Below, piece by piece: positions 1 through 10,891 of a DNA stretch of 64,000 nt. Source of the DNA: Pictodentalium vernedei (taxonomy: Eukaryota > Mollusca > Scaphopoda > Dentaliida > Dentaliidae). The notes under the pieces are model-generated. The model had not been told where the DNA came from and made no database searches. It saw nothing but the letters and a program-made list of their open reading frames with translations. Every line of letters starts with the position of its first letter. Position 1 is the stretch's first letter. The stretch lies in the NCBI GenBank assembly GCA_031216915.1, contig CM062289.1:441573587-441637586 (forward strand). The letters are read 5' to 3'. The position numbers and the translations under genes were made by a program.

Positions 1-150
1 TTTAGTTTAGAAAAAGATGTCTTGGTAGGAGGTTCGGTCAAGATTTGTGTAAAACGTCTCAAATGAAAACAAAACAGTATTGTTTTATCACTTTAAATAA
101 CAATCAGTTTTGAAAATACTAAACGGGACTCAATCATTTCGTGAACTTAC

Positions 151-217
151 GAAATATTGTTGAAAGCTTCGATTTGATTATTGGTGCTTGTTGTTCTGCA
201 TCTGAACATCACGTGGT
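151..217 (-). other. Candidate cassette exon C (family entry, 34 copies)
   Basis: A 67-nt segment lies 60 nt downstream of each A exon, bounded by CATTTCAG and C/GTAAGTTC. Its only open frame is phase 1 in, phase 2 out, encoding about 22 residues (HVMFRCRTT...NNIS) including one Cys. It cannot join the usual B acceptor in frame. It can join a CTGCAG acceptor 38 nt upstream of B, adding 35 codons in total. Copies: 151-217, 2111-2177, 3980-4046, 5940-6006, 7812-7878, 9772-9838, 11643-11709, 13603-13669, 15563-15629, 17523-17589, 19395-19458, 21352-21418, 23312-23378, 25184-25250, 27144-27210, 29016-29082, 30976-31042, 32848-32914, 34808-34874, 36680-36746, 38640-38706, 40512-40578, 42475-42541, 44438-44504, 46401-46467, 48361-48427, 50322-50388, 52282-52348, 54242-54308, 56202-56268, 58071-58137, 60031-60097, 61994-62060, 63954-64000 (cut by the window). 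Confidence 0.4.
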
Positions 218-277
218 CTGAAATGAATCAAATTATGTTAACAAAATATATAAATATCTTCGATAGCATTTTCGTAC

Positions 278-943
278 CTTTAGGAGATTCTAACATTCTT
301 GTTGATGAGAAGTTTTGCATATCACCTTGAGTTGACAACTCTGACCATAAAGACGATATCGATGAAGACGGTGGTATATGGTCCATTGTTTGGTCAGGAG
401 ATCTACTTGTAGAATTATGAGATAGAATAGTTTTGTTTGGCGAAACACTCATGGAAATCTCAGGTGTGGAACTATAAATTTCAGTCACGAGACTATCTCC
501 ATGATAATTCAGCTGTGTCAAACTTGATAAGAATTTTGAAGAAATATCTGCTCCTGTCACACTGAAACTGTTGACCTCTCCGTGGATCGGTGACGCGGAT
601 GTTTGCAGCAACGCTGTCTCCTTTTCTGTTGTGAATGCAAAGTTCTGATCGGTTCCGTCTGCAGTAATGTTCAAACTATATTCTGTTCCTGTAGTTGTGG
701 ACGAACTGGTAGAGTCCTCACTTGTTTCAATCGATAACAACGGACTTGAACTTTTAGATTTCAAAAGTTTCTTTGTAGTCGATTGGATGTTGTTCAATGT
801 ATTCACAATTGCATTATTACGGTCGATTGACGAAGTTAATTCACGGGAACCACTCAAGGTAGGCAGGAGATCTGAAATTGTAGAACGACGAGTTCCCACA
901 GAAGTTGTTGCTGTGCTGTTATTCAGATACGCTGGGTGTGTGC
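278..943 (-). CDS. Mucin-like repeat exon A1 (666 nt)
   Basis: The last complete A exon in transcription order within the window. It differs from the long-type consensus by AIVNTL, a GTDQN segment, EISMSV and SIETSED. The last change removes the NET glycosylation sequon. It shares SIETSED and a ggttccgtctgc tract with A26 and A28, so it belongs to that subfamily and not to its neighbour A2. The open frame continues upstream into the intron (RAYISQSN...), but the strong TTTTTTCAG acceptor marks the exon start. Confidence 0.8.
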
Positions 944-1358
944 CTGAAAAAATAATAACCAGAAAACATATCATAAATATATAGTTAGATTGTGAAATAT
1001 AGGCCCTCAAATGTCATGCACAAATACACACAGATGATATTTTTGCAACGATGTAGAGGTTTCAATTTCATATAGCATATTACGTAGAAGTAAGCGAGTC
1101 ATGTGAGTGGAAACTCTATTTTAACATTAAACGTGATCACCAAATAATCTGAAGACAATTCTGGCTCTTGACATCATACACAAGATTAGAAAAAAGTGAT
1201 GAATGCATGGGTGCCTAAATGAGTATGGACGACAGAACACTACACCAGCTAGTTAGCCTATGTTTCACATGGATATATCATAGATACTTTTAGACCTACC
1301 AACATTTTTTGGACTTTCAGCATTGGGAACATTTATTTTCGAAGAGCAAGTTTCTTAC
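944..1358 (-). other. Long-type B-to-A intron (415 nt), family entry
   Basis: The spacer between each B donor (GTAAGA) and the next A acceptor holds no open segment with good splice sites. Its first bases carry an in-frame TAA overlapping AATAAA, and its last bases a TTATTATTTTTTCAG tract. Long copies precede (in transcription order) A1, 3, 5, 7, 8, 9, 11, 12, 14, 16, 18, 20, 22 to 29 and 31 to 33. The copy before A26 is 416 nt because of one extra T. I see no promoter or RNA gene in it. Confidence 0.75.
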
Positions 1359-1838
1359 CGATAACAGGAGTCGCCGTGGAGGAGGGTATCCCAAAAGTTT
1401 CTCCATTTGATGAATCAGTGTTTAACAAGCGGAGACTTCCAGCTCTGGTTTGTGAATTCGCCCGGCCTCCTTTCAGATAGCCTTGGGTTGTATGCAGTGA
1501 AAATGGCGTAGAGTTGTAATATGGTATATTATCATCTTGAGTATCTCCAAAACGTGCTGTTTCAACAGTACTGGTTTGAAGGGACGACGAGTCTGATAAA
1601 TGCATTACATCATCAAGAGAGCCAGCTTCAGAGGTAACCAAAAATTCGTTCGCTTCACTGAGATTCACTTTAGATGAAATTTCACCTTCAGTAACCATTT
1701 CTCTGTTGACAGAATTGACAGGTGTTTCAGGTGAGGTGCCAGTTAATCCAAAATGAGAATAAAAGCTTACACCAGTAGACAACCCCGTCGGATTCCCTGT
1801 TGTAGACGTGTGAGCTTGTGGGAATGTTTTCAGTGTAC
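1359..1838 (-). CDS. Mucin-like repeat exon B1 (480 nt)
   Basis: Begins at GT ACA CTG after ACTTGCAG and ends ATC G before GTAAGAAAC. B exons start TLKTFPQAHTSTT and end STATPVI. This copy has the SEANEF variant, SVNRE, DDNIPYY where most copies have DDTIPYY, and SLRLLN where most have SLRFLN. Sequons are NLS and NST. Followed on the minus strand by a long intron and A1. Confidence 0.78.
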
Positions 1839-2237
1839 CTGCAAGTAAAGAGATGTGACTACGTGAGAAAATCCAGCTGCAGGAAGTTATGTAGCATCAG
1901 CTAGTCATCAAACTGTCGAAGTTCCAATATTTTTAAATATAACTGAAAACATTCCAACATTTTAGTTTAGAAAAAGATGTCTTGGTAGGAGGTTCGGTCA
2001 AGATTTGTGTAAAACGTCTCAAATGAAAACAAAACAGTATTGTTTTATCACTTTAAATAACAATCAGTTTTGAAAATACTAAACGTGACTCAATCATTTC
2101 GTGAACTTACGAAATATTGTTGAAAGCTTCGATTTGATTATTGGTGCTTGTTGTTCTGCATCTGAACATCACGTGGTCTGAAATGAATCAAATTATGTTA
2201 ACAAAATATTTAAATATCATCGATAGCATTTTCGTAC

Positions 2238-2906
2238 CTTTAGGAGATTCTAACATTCTTGTTGATGAGAAGTTTTGCATATCACCTTGAGTTGGCAACT
2301 CTGACCATAAAGACGATATCGATGAAGACGGTGGTATATGGTCCATTGTTTGGTCAGGAGATCTACTTGTAGAATTATGAGATAGAATAGTTTTGTTTGG
2401 CGAAACACTGATGGAAATCTCAGGTGTGGAACTATAAATTTCAGTCACGAGACTATCTCCATGATAATTCAGTTGTGTCAAACTTGATAAGAATTTTGAA
2501 GAAGTATCTGCTCCTGTCACACTGAAACTGTTGACCTCTCCGTGGATCGGTGACGCGGATGTTTGCAGCAACACTGTCTCCTTTTCTGTTGTGAATGCAA
2601 AGTTCTGATTGGTGACGTCTGCAGTAATGTTCAAACTATATTCTGTTCCTGTAGTTGTGGACGAACTAGTAGAGTCGTCCTCACTTGTTTCATTCGATAA
2701 CAACGGACTTGAAGTTTTAGATTTCAAAAGTTTCTTTGTAATCGATTGGATGTTGTTCAATGTATTCAAAATTGCATTATTACGGTCGATTGACGAAGTT
2801 AATTCACGGGAACCACTCAAGATAGGCAGGAGATCTGAAATTGTAGAACGACGAGTTCCCACAGAAGTTGTTACTGTGCTGTTATTCAGATACGCTGGGT
2901 GTGTGC
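2238..2906 (-). CDS. Mucin-like repeat exon A2 (669 nt, short type)
   Basis: Short-type A exon with one extra Asp codon (EDDST). Diagnostic short-type residues are STVTT, KTSSPLL, GADTSS and EIYSS. Private changes are LLPILSG, ADVTNQN and ETVLLQ. The intron-side ATG context reads MIYF where other copies read MICF, and the acceptor AG is intact. Confidence 0.8.
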
Positions 2907-3230
2907 CTGAAAAAATAATAACCAGAAAATATATCATAAATATATAGTTAGATTGTGAAATATAGGCCCTTCAATGTCATGCACAAATACACACAGTTGA
3001 TATTTTTGCAACGATGTAGAGGTTTCAATTTCATATAGCATATTACGTAGAAGTAAGCGAGTCATGGGAGTGGAAACTCTATTTTAACATTAAACGTGAT
3101 CACCAAATAATCTGAAGACAATTCTGGCTCTTGATTTCGCATGGATATATCATAGATACTTTTAGACCTGCCAACATTTTTTGGACTTTCAGCATTGGGA
3201 ACATTTATTTTCGAAGAGCAAGTTTCTTAC
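2907..3230 (-). other. Short-type B-to-A intron (324 nt), family entry
   Basis: Same spacer as the long type but lacking 91 nt, so that ctggctcttga is joined to tttcgcatgg on the plus strand. Short copies precede A2, A4, A6, A10, A13, A15, A17, A19, A21 and A30. The missing block contains nothing I recognise as coding or as an RNA gene. Splice donor and acceptor are unchanged. The small plus-strand open frame seen only in these copies is created by the deletion join and is treated as chance. Confidence 0.75.
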
Positions 3231-3707
3231 CGATAACAGGAGTCGCCGTGGAGGAGGGTATCCCAAAAGTTTCTCCATTTGATGAATCAGTGTTTAAGAA
3301 GCGGAGACTTCCAGCTCTGGTTTGTGAATTCGCCCGGCCTCCTTTCAGATAGCCTTGGGTTGTATGCGGTGAAAATGGCGTAGAGTTGTAATATGGTATA
3401 GTATCATCTTGAGTATCTCCAAAACGTGCTGTTTCAACAGTACTGGTTTGAAGGGACGAGTCTGATAAATGCATTACATCGTCAAGAGAGCCAGCTTCAG
3501 AGGTAACCAAAAATTCGTTCGTTTCAAGGAGATTCACTTTAGATGAAATTTCACCTTCAGTAACCATTTCTCTGTTGACAGAATTGACAGGTGTTTCAGG
3601 TGAGGTGCCAGTTAATCCAAAATGAGAATAAAAGCTTACACCAGTAGACAACCCCGTCGGATTCCCTGTTGTAGACGTGTGAGCTTGTGGGAATGTTTTC
3701 AGTGTAC
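3231..3707 (-). CDS. Mucin-like repeat exon B2 (477 nt)
   Basis: Lacks one Ser codon in the DSSSLQ run (DSSLQ here), an in-frame 3-nt loss. Carries the LLETNEF variant, which removes the NLS sequon, and FSPHTTQ where others have FSLHTTQ. Splice sites match the family. Confidence 0.78.
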
Positions 3708-4106
3708 CTGCAAGTAAAGAGATGTGACTACGTGAGAAAATCCAGCTGCAGGAAGTTATGTAGCATCAGCTAGTCATCAAAGTGTCGAAGTTCCAATATT
3801 TTTAAATATAACTGAAAACATTCCAACATTTTAGTTTAGAAAAAGAGGTCTTGGTAGGAGGTTCGGTCAAGATTTGTGTAAAACGTCTCAAATGAAAACA
3901 AAACAGTATTGTTTTATCACTTTAAATAACAATCAGTTTTGAAAATACTAAACGGGACTCAATCATTTCGTGAACTTACGAAATATTGTTGAAAGCTTCG
4001 ATTTGATTATTGGTGCTTGTTGTTCTGCATCTGAACATCACGTGGTCTGAAATGAATCAAATTATGTTAACAAAATATATAAAGATCATCGATAGCATTT
4101 TCGTAC
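3708..4106 (-). other. A-to-B spacer (399 nt), reference copy
   Basis: If exon C is skipped this is one 399-nt intron. If C (3980-4046) is used, it splits into a 60-nt intron (4047-4106) and a downstream intron. A second acceptor, ACTTCCTGCAG, ends at 3746, 38 nt before B2. It is phase 2 and its extension is open into B. A 59-nt stretch with an ATTTGAG acceptor is also open with complementary phase, but its GTTGGA donor is poor. The same layout recurs between every A and B. Confidence 0.6.
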
Positions 4107-4772
4107 CTTTAGGAGATTCTAACATTCTTGTTGATGAGAAGTTTTGCATATCACCTTGAGTTGGCAACTCTGACCATAAAGACGATATCGATGAAGACGG
4201 TGGTATATGGTCCATTGTTTGGTCAGGCGATCTACTTGTAGAATTATGAGATAGAATAGTTTTGTTTGGCGAAACACTGATGGAAATCTCTGGGGTGGAA
4301 CTATAATTTTCAGTCACGAGACTATCTCCATGATAATTCAGTTGTGTCAAACTTGATAAGAATTTTGAAGAAATATCTGCTCCTATCACACTGAAACTGT
4401 TGACGTCTCCGTGGATCGGTGACGCGGATGTTTGCAGCAACGCTGTCTCCTTTTCTGTTGCGAATGCAAAGTTCTGATTGGTGCCGTCTGCGGTAATGTT
4501 CAAACTATATTCTGTTCCTGTAGTTGTGGACGAACTCGTAGAGTCCTCACTTGTTTCATTCGATAACAACGGACTTGAACGTTTAGATTTCAAAAGTTTC
4601 TTTGTAATCGATTGGATGTTGTTCAATGTATTCAAAATTGCATTATTACGGTCGATTGACGAAGTTAATTCACGGGAACCACTCAAGGTAGGCAGGAGAT
4701 CTGAAATTGTAGAACGACGAGTTCCCACAGAAGTTGTTGCTGTGCTGTTATTCAGATACGCTGGGTGTGTGC
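4107..4772 (-). CDS. Mucin-like repeat exon A3 (666 nt, long-type reference)
   Basis: Reference long-type A exon: 221 whole codons plus split Gly codons at both ends. By my count 75 of 221 residues are Ser or Thr. N-X-S/T sequons are NNS, NST, NET, NIT, NYS, NKT, NST and NFS, with no Cys. Ser/Thr runs (DSTSSSTTT, PPSSSISS) alternate with short mixed segments such as LLKSKRSS and LTQLNYHG. There is no transmembrane segment. The exon begins GC ACA CAC CCA after TTTTTTCAG and ends AAA G before GTACGA. The MICFLVIIFS in frame just upstream is read as pyrimidine tract, not signal peptide. The protein is likely O-glycosylated and extracellular, inferred from composition. Confidence 0.82.
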
Positions 4773-5160
4773 CTGAAAAAATAATAACCAGAAAACATAT
4801 CATAAATATATTGTTAGATTGTGAAATATAGGCTCTTAAATGTCATGCACAAATGCACACAGTTGATATTTTTGCAACGATGTAGAGGTTTCAATTTCAA
4901 ATAGCATATTACGTAGAAGTATGCGAGTCATGGGAGTTGAAACACTATTTTAACATTAAACGTGATCACCAAATAATCTGAAGACAATTCTGGCTCTTGA
5001 CATCATACACAAGATTAGAAAAAAGTGCTGAATGCATGGGTGACTAAACGAGTATGGACGACAGAACACTACACCAGCTAGTTAGCCTATGTTTCGCATG
5101 GATATATCATAGATACTTTTAGACCTACCAACATTTTTTGGACTTTCAGCATTGGGAACA

Positions 5161-5166
5161 TTTATT
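5161..5166 (-). promoter_or_regulatory. AATAAA overlapping intronic stop after B3 (family entry)
   Basis: If the B donor is not used, translation reads on for eight codons (GKKLALRK-like) to TAA, and that TAA is part of an AATAAA hexamer. The same arrangement lies 22-27 nt below the lower edge of each B exon that I checked. A GT-rich stretch (TGTTGGTAGGTC) follows about 35 nt downstream. It resembles an intronic polyadenylation site that would end transcripts after a B exon. Use is not shown. Confidence 0.35.
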
Positions 5167-5187
5167 TTCGAAAAGCAAGTTTCTTAC

Positions 5188-5667
5188 CGATAACAGGAGT
5201 CGCCGTGGAGGAGGGTATCCCAAAAGTTTCTCCATTTGATGAATCAGTGTTTAAGAAGCGGAGACTTCCAGCTCTGCTTTGTGAATTCGCCCGGCCTCCT
5301 TTCAGATAGCCTTGGGTTGTATGCAGTGAAAATGGCGTAGAGTTGTAATATGGTATAGTATCATCTTGAGTATCTCCAAAACGTGCTGTTTCAACAGTAC
5401 TGGTTTGAAGGGACGACGAGTCTGATAAATGCATTACATCATCAAGAGAGCCAGCTTCAGAGGTAACCAAAAATTCGTTCGCTTCACTGAGATTCACTTT
5501 AGATGAAATTTCACCTTCAGTAACCATTTCTCTGTCGACAGAATTGACAGGTGTTTCAGGTGAGGTGCCAGTTAATCCAAAATGAGAATAAAAGCTTACA
5601 CCAGTAGACAACCCCGTCGGATTCCCTGTTGTAGACGTGTGAGCTTGTGGGAATGTTTTCAGTGTAC
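5188..5667 (-). CDS. Mucin-like repeat exon B3 (480 nt, long-type reference)
   Basis: Reference B exon: 159 whole codons plus split Gly codons, 49 Ser/Thr by my count, sequons NLS and NST, no Cys. Segments in order: HTSTT and TGTSPETPV (Thr/Pro-rich), an acidic SEANEF region near residue 65, a DSSSLQTST run, PYYNSTPFS, a basic KGGRANS patch, then PSSTATPVI. Private change: NSQSRAG where others have NSQTRAG. SVDRE is typical of long-type neighbours. The reading frame upstream also stays open to a CTGCAG acceptor 38 nt away. Confidence 0.8.
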
Positions 5668-6066
5668 CTGCAAGTAAAGAGATGTGACTACGTGAGAAAA
5701 TCCAGCTGCAGGAAGTTATGTAGCATCAGCTAGTCATCAAACTGTCGAAGTTCCAATATTTTTAAATATAACTGAAAACATTCCAACATTTTACTTTAGA
5801 AAAAGATGTCTTGGTAGGAGGTTCGGTCAAGATTTGTGTAAAACGTCTCAAATGAAAACAAAACAGTATTGTTTTATCACTTTAAATAACAATCAGTTTT
5901 GAAAATTCTAAACGGGACTCAATCATTTCGTGAACTTACGAAATATTGTTGAAAGCTTCGATTTGATTATTGGTGCTTGTTGTTCTGCATCTGAACATCA
6001 CGTGGTCTGAAATGAATCAAATTATGTTAACAAAATATATAAATATCATCGATAGCATTTTCGTAC

Positions 6067-6735
6067 CTTTAGGAGATTCTAACATTCTTGTTGATGAGAA
6101 GTTTTGCATATCACCTTGAGTTGGCAACTCTGACCATAAAGACGATATCGATGAAGACGGTGGTATATGGTCCATTGTTTGGTCAGGAGATCTACTTGTA
6201 GAATTATGAGATAGAATAGTTTTGTTTGGCGAAACACTGATGGAAATCTCAGGTGTGGAACTATAAATTTCAGTCACGAGACTATCTCCATGATAATTCA
6301 GTTGTGTCAAACTTGATAAGAATTTTGAAGAAGTATCTGCTCCTGTCACACTGAAACTGTTGACCTCTCCGTGGATCGGTGACGCGGATGTTTGCAGCAA
6401 CGCTGTCTCCTTTTCTGTTGTGAATGCAAAGTTCTGATTGGTGGCGTTTGCAGTAATGTTCAAACTATATTCTGTTCCTGTAGTTGTGGACGAACTAGTA
6501 GAGTCGTCCTCACTTGTTTCATTCGATAACAACGGACTTGAAGTTTTAGATTTCAAAAGTTTCTTTGTAATCGATTGGATGTTGTTCAATGTATTCAAAA
6601 TTGCATTATTACGGTCGATTGACGAAGTTAATTCACGGGAACCACTCAAGGTAGGCAGGAGATCTGAAATTGTAGAACGACGAGTTCCCACAGAAGTTGT
6701 TACTGTGCTGTTATTCAGATACGCTGGGTGTGTGC
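6067..6735 (-). CDS. Mucin-like repeat exon A4 (669 nt, short type)
   Basis: Short-type A with EDDST, KTSSPLL and GADTSS. A private Asp-to-Asn change gives NITANATNQ, adding an NAT sequon next to NIT, so glycosylation potential rises here. It lacks the NYS sequon of long-type copies (EIYSS). Splice sites are intact. Confidence 0.8.
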
Positions 6736-7059
6736 CTGAAAAAATAACAACCAGAAAACATATCATAAATATATAGTTAGATTGTGAAATATAGGCCCTT
6801 AAATGTCATGCACAAATACACACAGTTGATATTTTTGCAACGATGTAGAGGTTTCAATTTCATATAGCATATTACGTAGCAGTAAGCGAGTCATGGGAGT
6901 GGAAACTCCATTTTAACATTAAACGTGATCACCAAATAATCTGAAGACAATTCTGGCTCTTGATTTCGCATGGATATATCATAGATACTTTTAGACCTAC
7001 CAACATTTTTTGGACTTTCAGCATTGGGAACATTTATTTTCGAAGAGCAAGTTTCTTAC

Positions 7060-7539
7060 CGATAACAGGAGTCGCCGTGGAGGAGGGTATCCCAAAAGTT
7101 TCTCCATTTGATGAATCAGTGTTTAAGAAGCGGAGACTTCCAGCTCTGGTTTGTGAATTCGCCCGGCCTCCTTTCAGATAGCCTTGGGTTGTATGCAGTG
7201 AAAATGGCGTAGAGTTGTAATATGGTATAGTATCATCTTGAGTATCTCCAAAACGTGCTGTTTCAACAGTACTGGTTTGAAGGGACGACGAGTCTGATAA
7301 ATGCATTACATCATCAAGAGAGCCAGCTTCAGAGGTAACCAAAAATTCGTTCGTTTCAAGGAGATTCACTTTAGATGAAATTTCACCTTCAGTAACCATT
7401 TCTCTGTTGACATAATTGACAGGTGTTTCAGGTGAGGTGCCAGTTAATCCAAAATGAGAATAAAAGCTTACACCAGTAGACAACCCCGTCGGATTCCCTG
7501 TTGTAGACGTGTGAGCTTGTGGGAATGTTTTCAGTGTAC
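7060..7539 (-). CDS. Mucin-like repeat exon B4 (480 nt)
   Basis: Carries PVNYVNRE, shared only with B6 and B10, and LLETNEF. Otherwise consensus. The recent four-unit duplication begins close to the 5' side of this exon. Confidence 0.78.
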
Positions 7540-7938
7540 CTGCAAGTAAAGAGATGTGACTACGTGAGAAAATCCAGCTGCAGGAAGTTATGTAGCATCA
7601 GCTAGTCATCAAAGTGTCGAAGTTCCAATATTTTTAAATATAACTGAAAACATTCCAACATTTTAGTTTAGAAAAAGAGGTCTTGGTAGGAGGTTCGGTC
7701 AAGATTTGTGTAAAACGTCTCAAATGAAAACAAAACAGTATTGTTTTATCACTTTAAATAACAATCAGTTTTGAAAATACTAAACGGGACTCAATCATTT
7801 CGTGAACTTACGAAATATTGTTGAAAGCTTCGATTTGATTATTGGTGCTTGTTGTTCTGCATCTGAACATCACGTGGTCTGAAATGAATCAAATTATGTT
7901 AACAAAATATATAAATATCTTCGATAGCATTTTCGTAC

Positions 7939-8604
7939 CTTTAGGAGATTCTAACATTCTTGTTGATGAGAAGTTTTGCATATCACCTTGAGTTGACAAC
8001 TCTGACCATAAAGACGATATCGATGAAGACGGTGGTATATGGTCCATTGTTTGGTCAGGCGATCTACTTGTAGAATTATCAGATAGAATAGTTTTGTTTG
8101 GCGAAACACTGATGGAAATCTCAGGGGTGGAACTATAATTTTCAGTCACGAGACTATCTCCATGATAATTCAGTTGTGTCAAACTTGATAAGAATTTTGA
8201 AGAAATATCTGCTCCTATCACACTGAAACTGTTGACGTCTCCGTGGATCGGTGACGCGGATGTTTGCAGCAACGCTGTCTCCTTTTCTGTTGCGAATGCA
8301 AAGTTCTGATTGGTGCCGTCTGCAGTAATGTTCAAACTATATTCTGTTCCTGTAGTTGTGGACGAACTCGTAGAGTCCTCACTTGTTTCATTCGATAACA
8401 ACGGACTTGAACGTTTAGATTTCAAAAGTTTCTTTGTAGTCGATTGGATGTTGTTCAATGTATTCAAAATTGCATTATTACGGTCGATTGACGAAGTTAA
8501 TTCACGGGAACCACTCAGGGTAGGTAGGAGATCTGAAATTGTAGAACGACGAGTTCCCACAGAAGTTGTTGCTGTGCTGTTATTCAGATACGCTGGGTGT
8601 GTGC
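7939..8604 (-). CDS. Mucin-like repeat exon A5 (666 nt)
   Basis: Long type with LSDNSTSR (His to Asp beside the sequon) and SELSTQ. Protein identical to A9, its partner in the block duplication. Two silent differences from A9 occur in the LLPTLSG segment. Confidence 0.82.
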
Positions 8605-9019
8605 CTGAAAAAATAATAACCAGAAAACATATCATAAATATATTGTTAGATTGTGAAATATAGGCTCTTAAATGTCATGCACAAATGCACACAGTTGATA
8701 TTTTTGCAACGATGTAGAGGTTTCAATTTCAAATAGCATATTACGTAGAAGTATGCGAGTCATGGGAGTTGAAACACTATTTTAACATTAAACGTGATCA
8801 CCAAATAATCTGAAGACAATTCTGGCTCTTGACATCATACACATGATTAGAAAAAAGTGCTGAATGCATGGGTGACTAAACGAGTATGGACGACAGAACA
8901 CTACACCAGCTAGTTAGCCTATGTTTCGCATGGATATATCATAGATACTTTTAGACCTACCAACATTTTTTGGACTTTCAGCATTGGGAACATTTATTTT
9001 CGAAGAGCAAGTTTCTTAC

Positions 9020-9499
9020 CGATAACAGGAGTCGCCGTGGAGGAGGGTATCCCAAAAGTTTCTCCATTTGATGAATCAGTGTTTAAGAAGCGGAGACTTC
9101 CAGCTCTGGTTTGTGAATTCGCCCGGCCTCCTTTCAGATAGCCTTGGGTTGTATGCAGTGAAAATGGCGTAGAGTTGTAATATGGTATAGTATCATCTTG
9201 AGCATCTCCAAAACGTGCTGTTTCAACGGTACTGGTTTGAAGGGACGACGAGTCTGATAAATGCATTACATCATCAAGAGAGCCAGCTTCAGAGGTAACC
9301 AAAAATTCGTTCGCTTCACTGAGATTCACTTTAGATGAAATTTCACCTTCAGTAACCATTTCTCTGTCGACAGAATTGACAGGTGTTTCAGGTGAGGTGC
9401 CAGTTAATCCAAAATGAGAATAAAAGCTTACACCAGTAGACAACCCCGTCGGATTCCCTGTTGTAGACGTGTGAGCTTGTGGGAATGTTTTCAGTGTAC
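9020..9499 (-). CDS. Mucin-like repeat exon B5 (480 nt)
   Basis: Long type (SVDRE, SEANEF) with GDAQDD where others have GDTQDD. Identical protein to B9, 7,751 bp away. Confidence 0.8.
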
Positions 9500-9898
9500 C
9501 TGCAAGTAAAGAGATGTGACTACGTGAGAAAATCCAGCTGCAGGAAGTTATGTAGCATCAGCTAGTCATCAAACTGTCGAAGTTCCAATATTTTTAAATA
9601 TAACTGAAAACATTCCAACATTTTACTTTAGAAAAAGATGTCTTGGTAGGAGGTTCGGTCAAGATTTGTGTAAAACGTCTCAAATGAAAACAAAACAGTA
9701 TTGTTTTATCACTTTAAATAACAATCAGTTTTGAAAATTCTAAACGGGACTCAATCATTTCGTGAACTTACGAAATATTGTTGAAAGCTTCGATTTGATT
9801 ATTGGTGCTTGTTGTTCTGCATCTGAACATCACGTGGTCTGAAATGAATCAAATTATGTTAACAAAATATACAAATATCATCGATAGCATTTTCGTAC

Positions 9899-10567
9899 CT
9901 TTAGGAGATTCTAACATTCTTGTTGATGAGAAGTTTTGCATATCACCTTGAGTTGGCAACTCTGACCATAAAGACGATATCGATGAAGACGGTGGTATAT
10001 GGTCCATTGTTTGGTCAGGAGATCTACTTGTAGAATTATGAGATAGAATAGTTTTGTTTGGCGAAACACTGATGGAAATCTCAGGTGTGGAACTATAAAT
10101 TTCAGTCACGAGACTATCTCCATGATAATTCAGTTGTGTCAAACTTGATAAGAATTTTGAAGAAGTATCTGCTCCTGTCACACTGAAACTGTTGACCTCT
10201 CCGTGGATCGGTGACGCGGATGTTTGCAGCAACGCTGTCTCCTTTTCTGTTGTGAATGCAAAGTTCTGATTGGTGGCATCTGCAGTAATGTTCAAACTAT
10301 ATTCTGTTCCTGTAGTTGTGGACGAACTAATAGAGTCGTCCTCACTTGTTTCATTCGATAACAACGGACTTGAAGTTTTAGATTTCAAAAGTTTCTTTGT
10401 AATCGATTGGATGTTGTTCAATGTATTCAAAATTGCATTATTACGGTCGATTGACGAAGTTAATTCACGGGAACCACTCAAGGTAGGCAGGAGATCTGAA
10501 ATTGTAGAACGACGAGTTCCCACAGAAGTTGTTACTGTGCTGTTATTCAGATACGCTGGGTGTGTGC
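9899..10567 (-). CDS. Mucin-like repeat exon A6 (669 nt, short type)
   Basis: Short-type residues throughout, with DDSISSS, a Thr-to-Ile change that breaks the Ser/Thr run and is shared only with A10. Seven sequons. Confidence 0.8.
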
Positions 10568-10891
10568 CTGAAAAAATAACGACCAGAAAACATATCATAA
10601 ATATATAGTTAGATTGTGAAATATAGGCCCTTAAATGTCATGCACAAATACACACAGTTGATATTTTTGCAACGATGTAGAGGTTTCAATTTCATATAGC
10701 ATATTACGTAGAAGTAAGCGAGTCATGGGAGTGGAAACTCTATTTTAACATTAAACGTGATCACCAAATAATCTGAAGACAATTCTGGCTCTTGATTTCG
10801 CATGGATATATCATAGATACTTTTAGACCTACCAACATTTTTTGGACTTTCAGCATTGGGAACATTTATTTTCGAAGAACAAGTTTCTTAC

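Noticed and set aside
3131-3352. Plus-strand 73-codon frame found only in short-type units
   Set aside because: It exists because the 91-nt deletion removes stops and it then runs antisense through exon B. No independent support.
3796-3875. Eighty-nt segment between a TTTTCAG acceptor and a CAC/GTAGTC donor in the A-to-B spacer
   Set aside because: All three frames contain stops, so it cannot be a coding exon.
3818-3890. Fifty-nine-nt open segment after ATTTGAG with phases that would bridge C to B
   Set aside because: The required donor GTTGGA is weak and substitutions within it include several amino-acid changes. The CTGCAG extension of B explains the phases better.
4773-4803. MICFLVIIFS as a signal peptide at the head of each A exon
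   Set aside because: The DNA is a TTATTATTTTTTCAG acceptor tract, the ATG is missing in A29, and there is no basic n-region. Kept as an alternative model in the findings but not annotated as a start.
4478-4831. Plus-strand open frame of 111-117 codons opposite exon A, present in most units
   Set aside because: It is antisense to the Ser/Thr-rich A exon, shares its repeats, and has no splice or start context. A shadow of a constrained frame.
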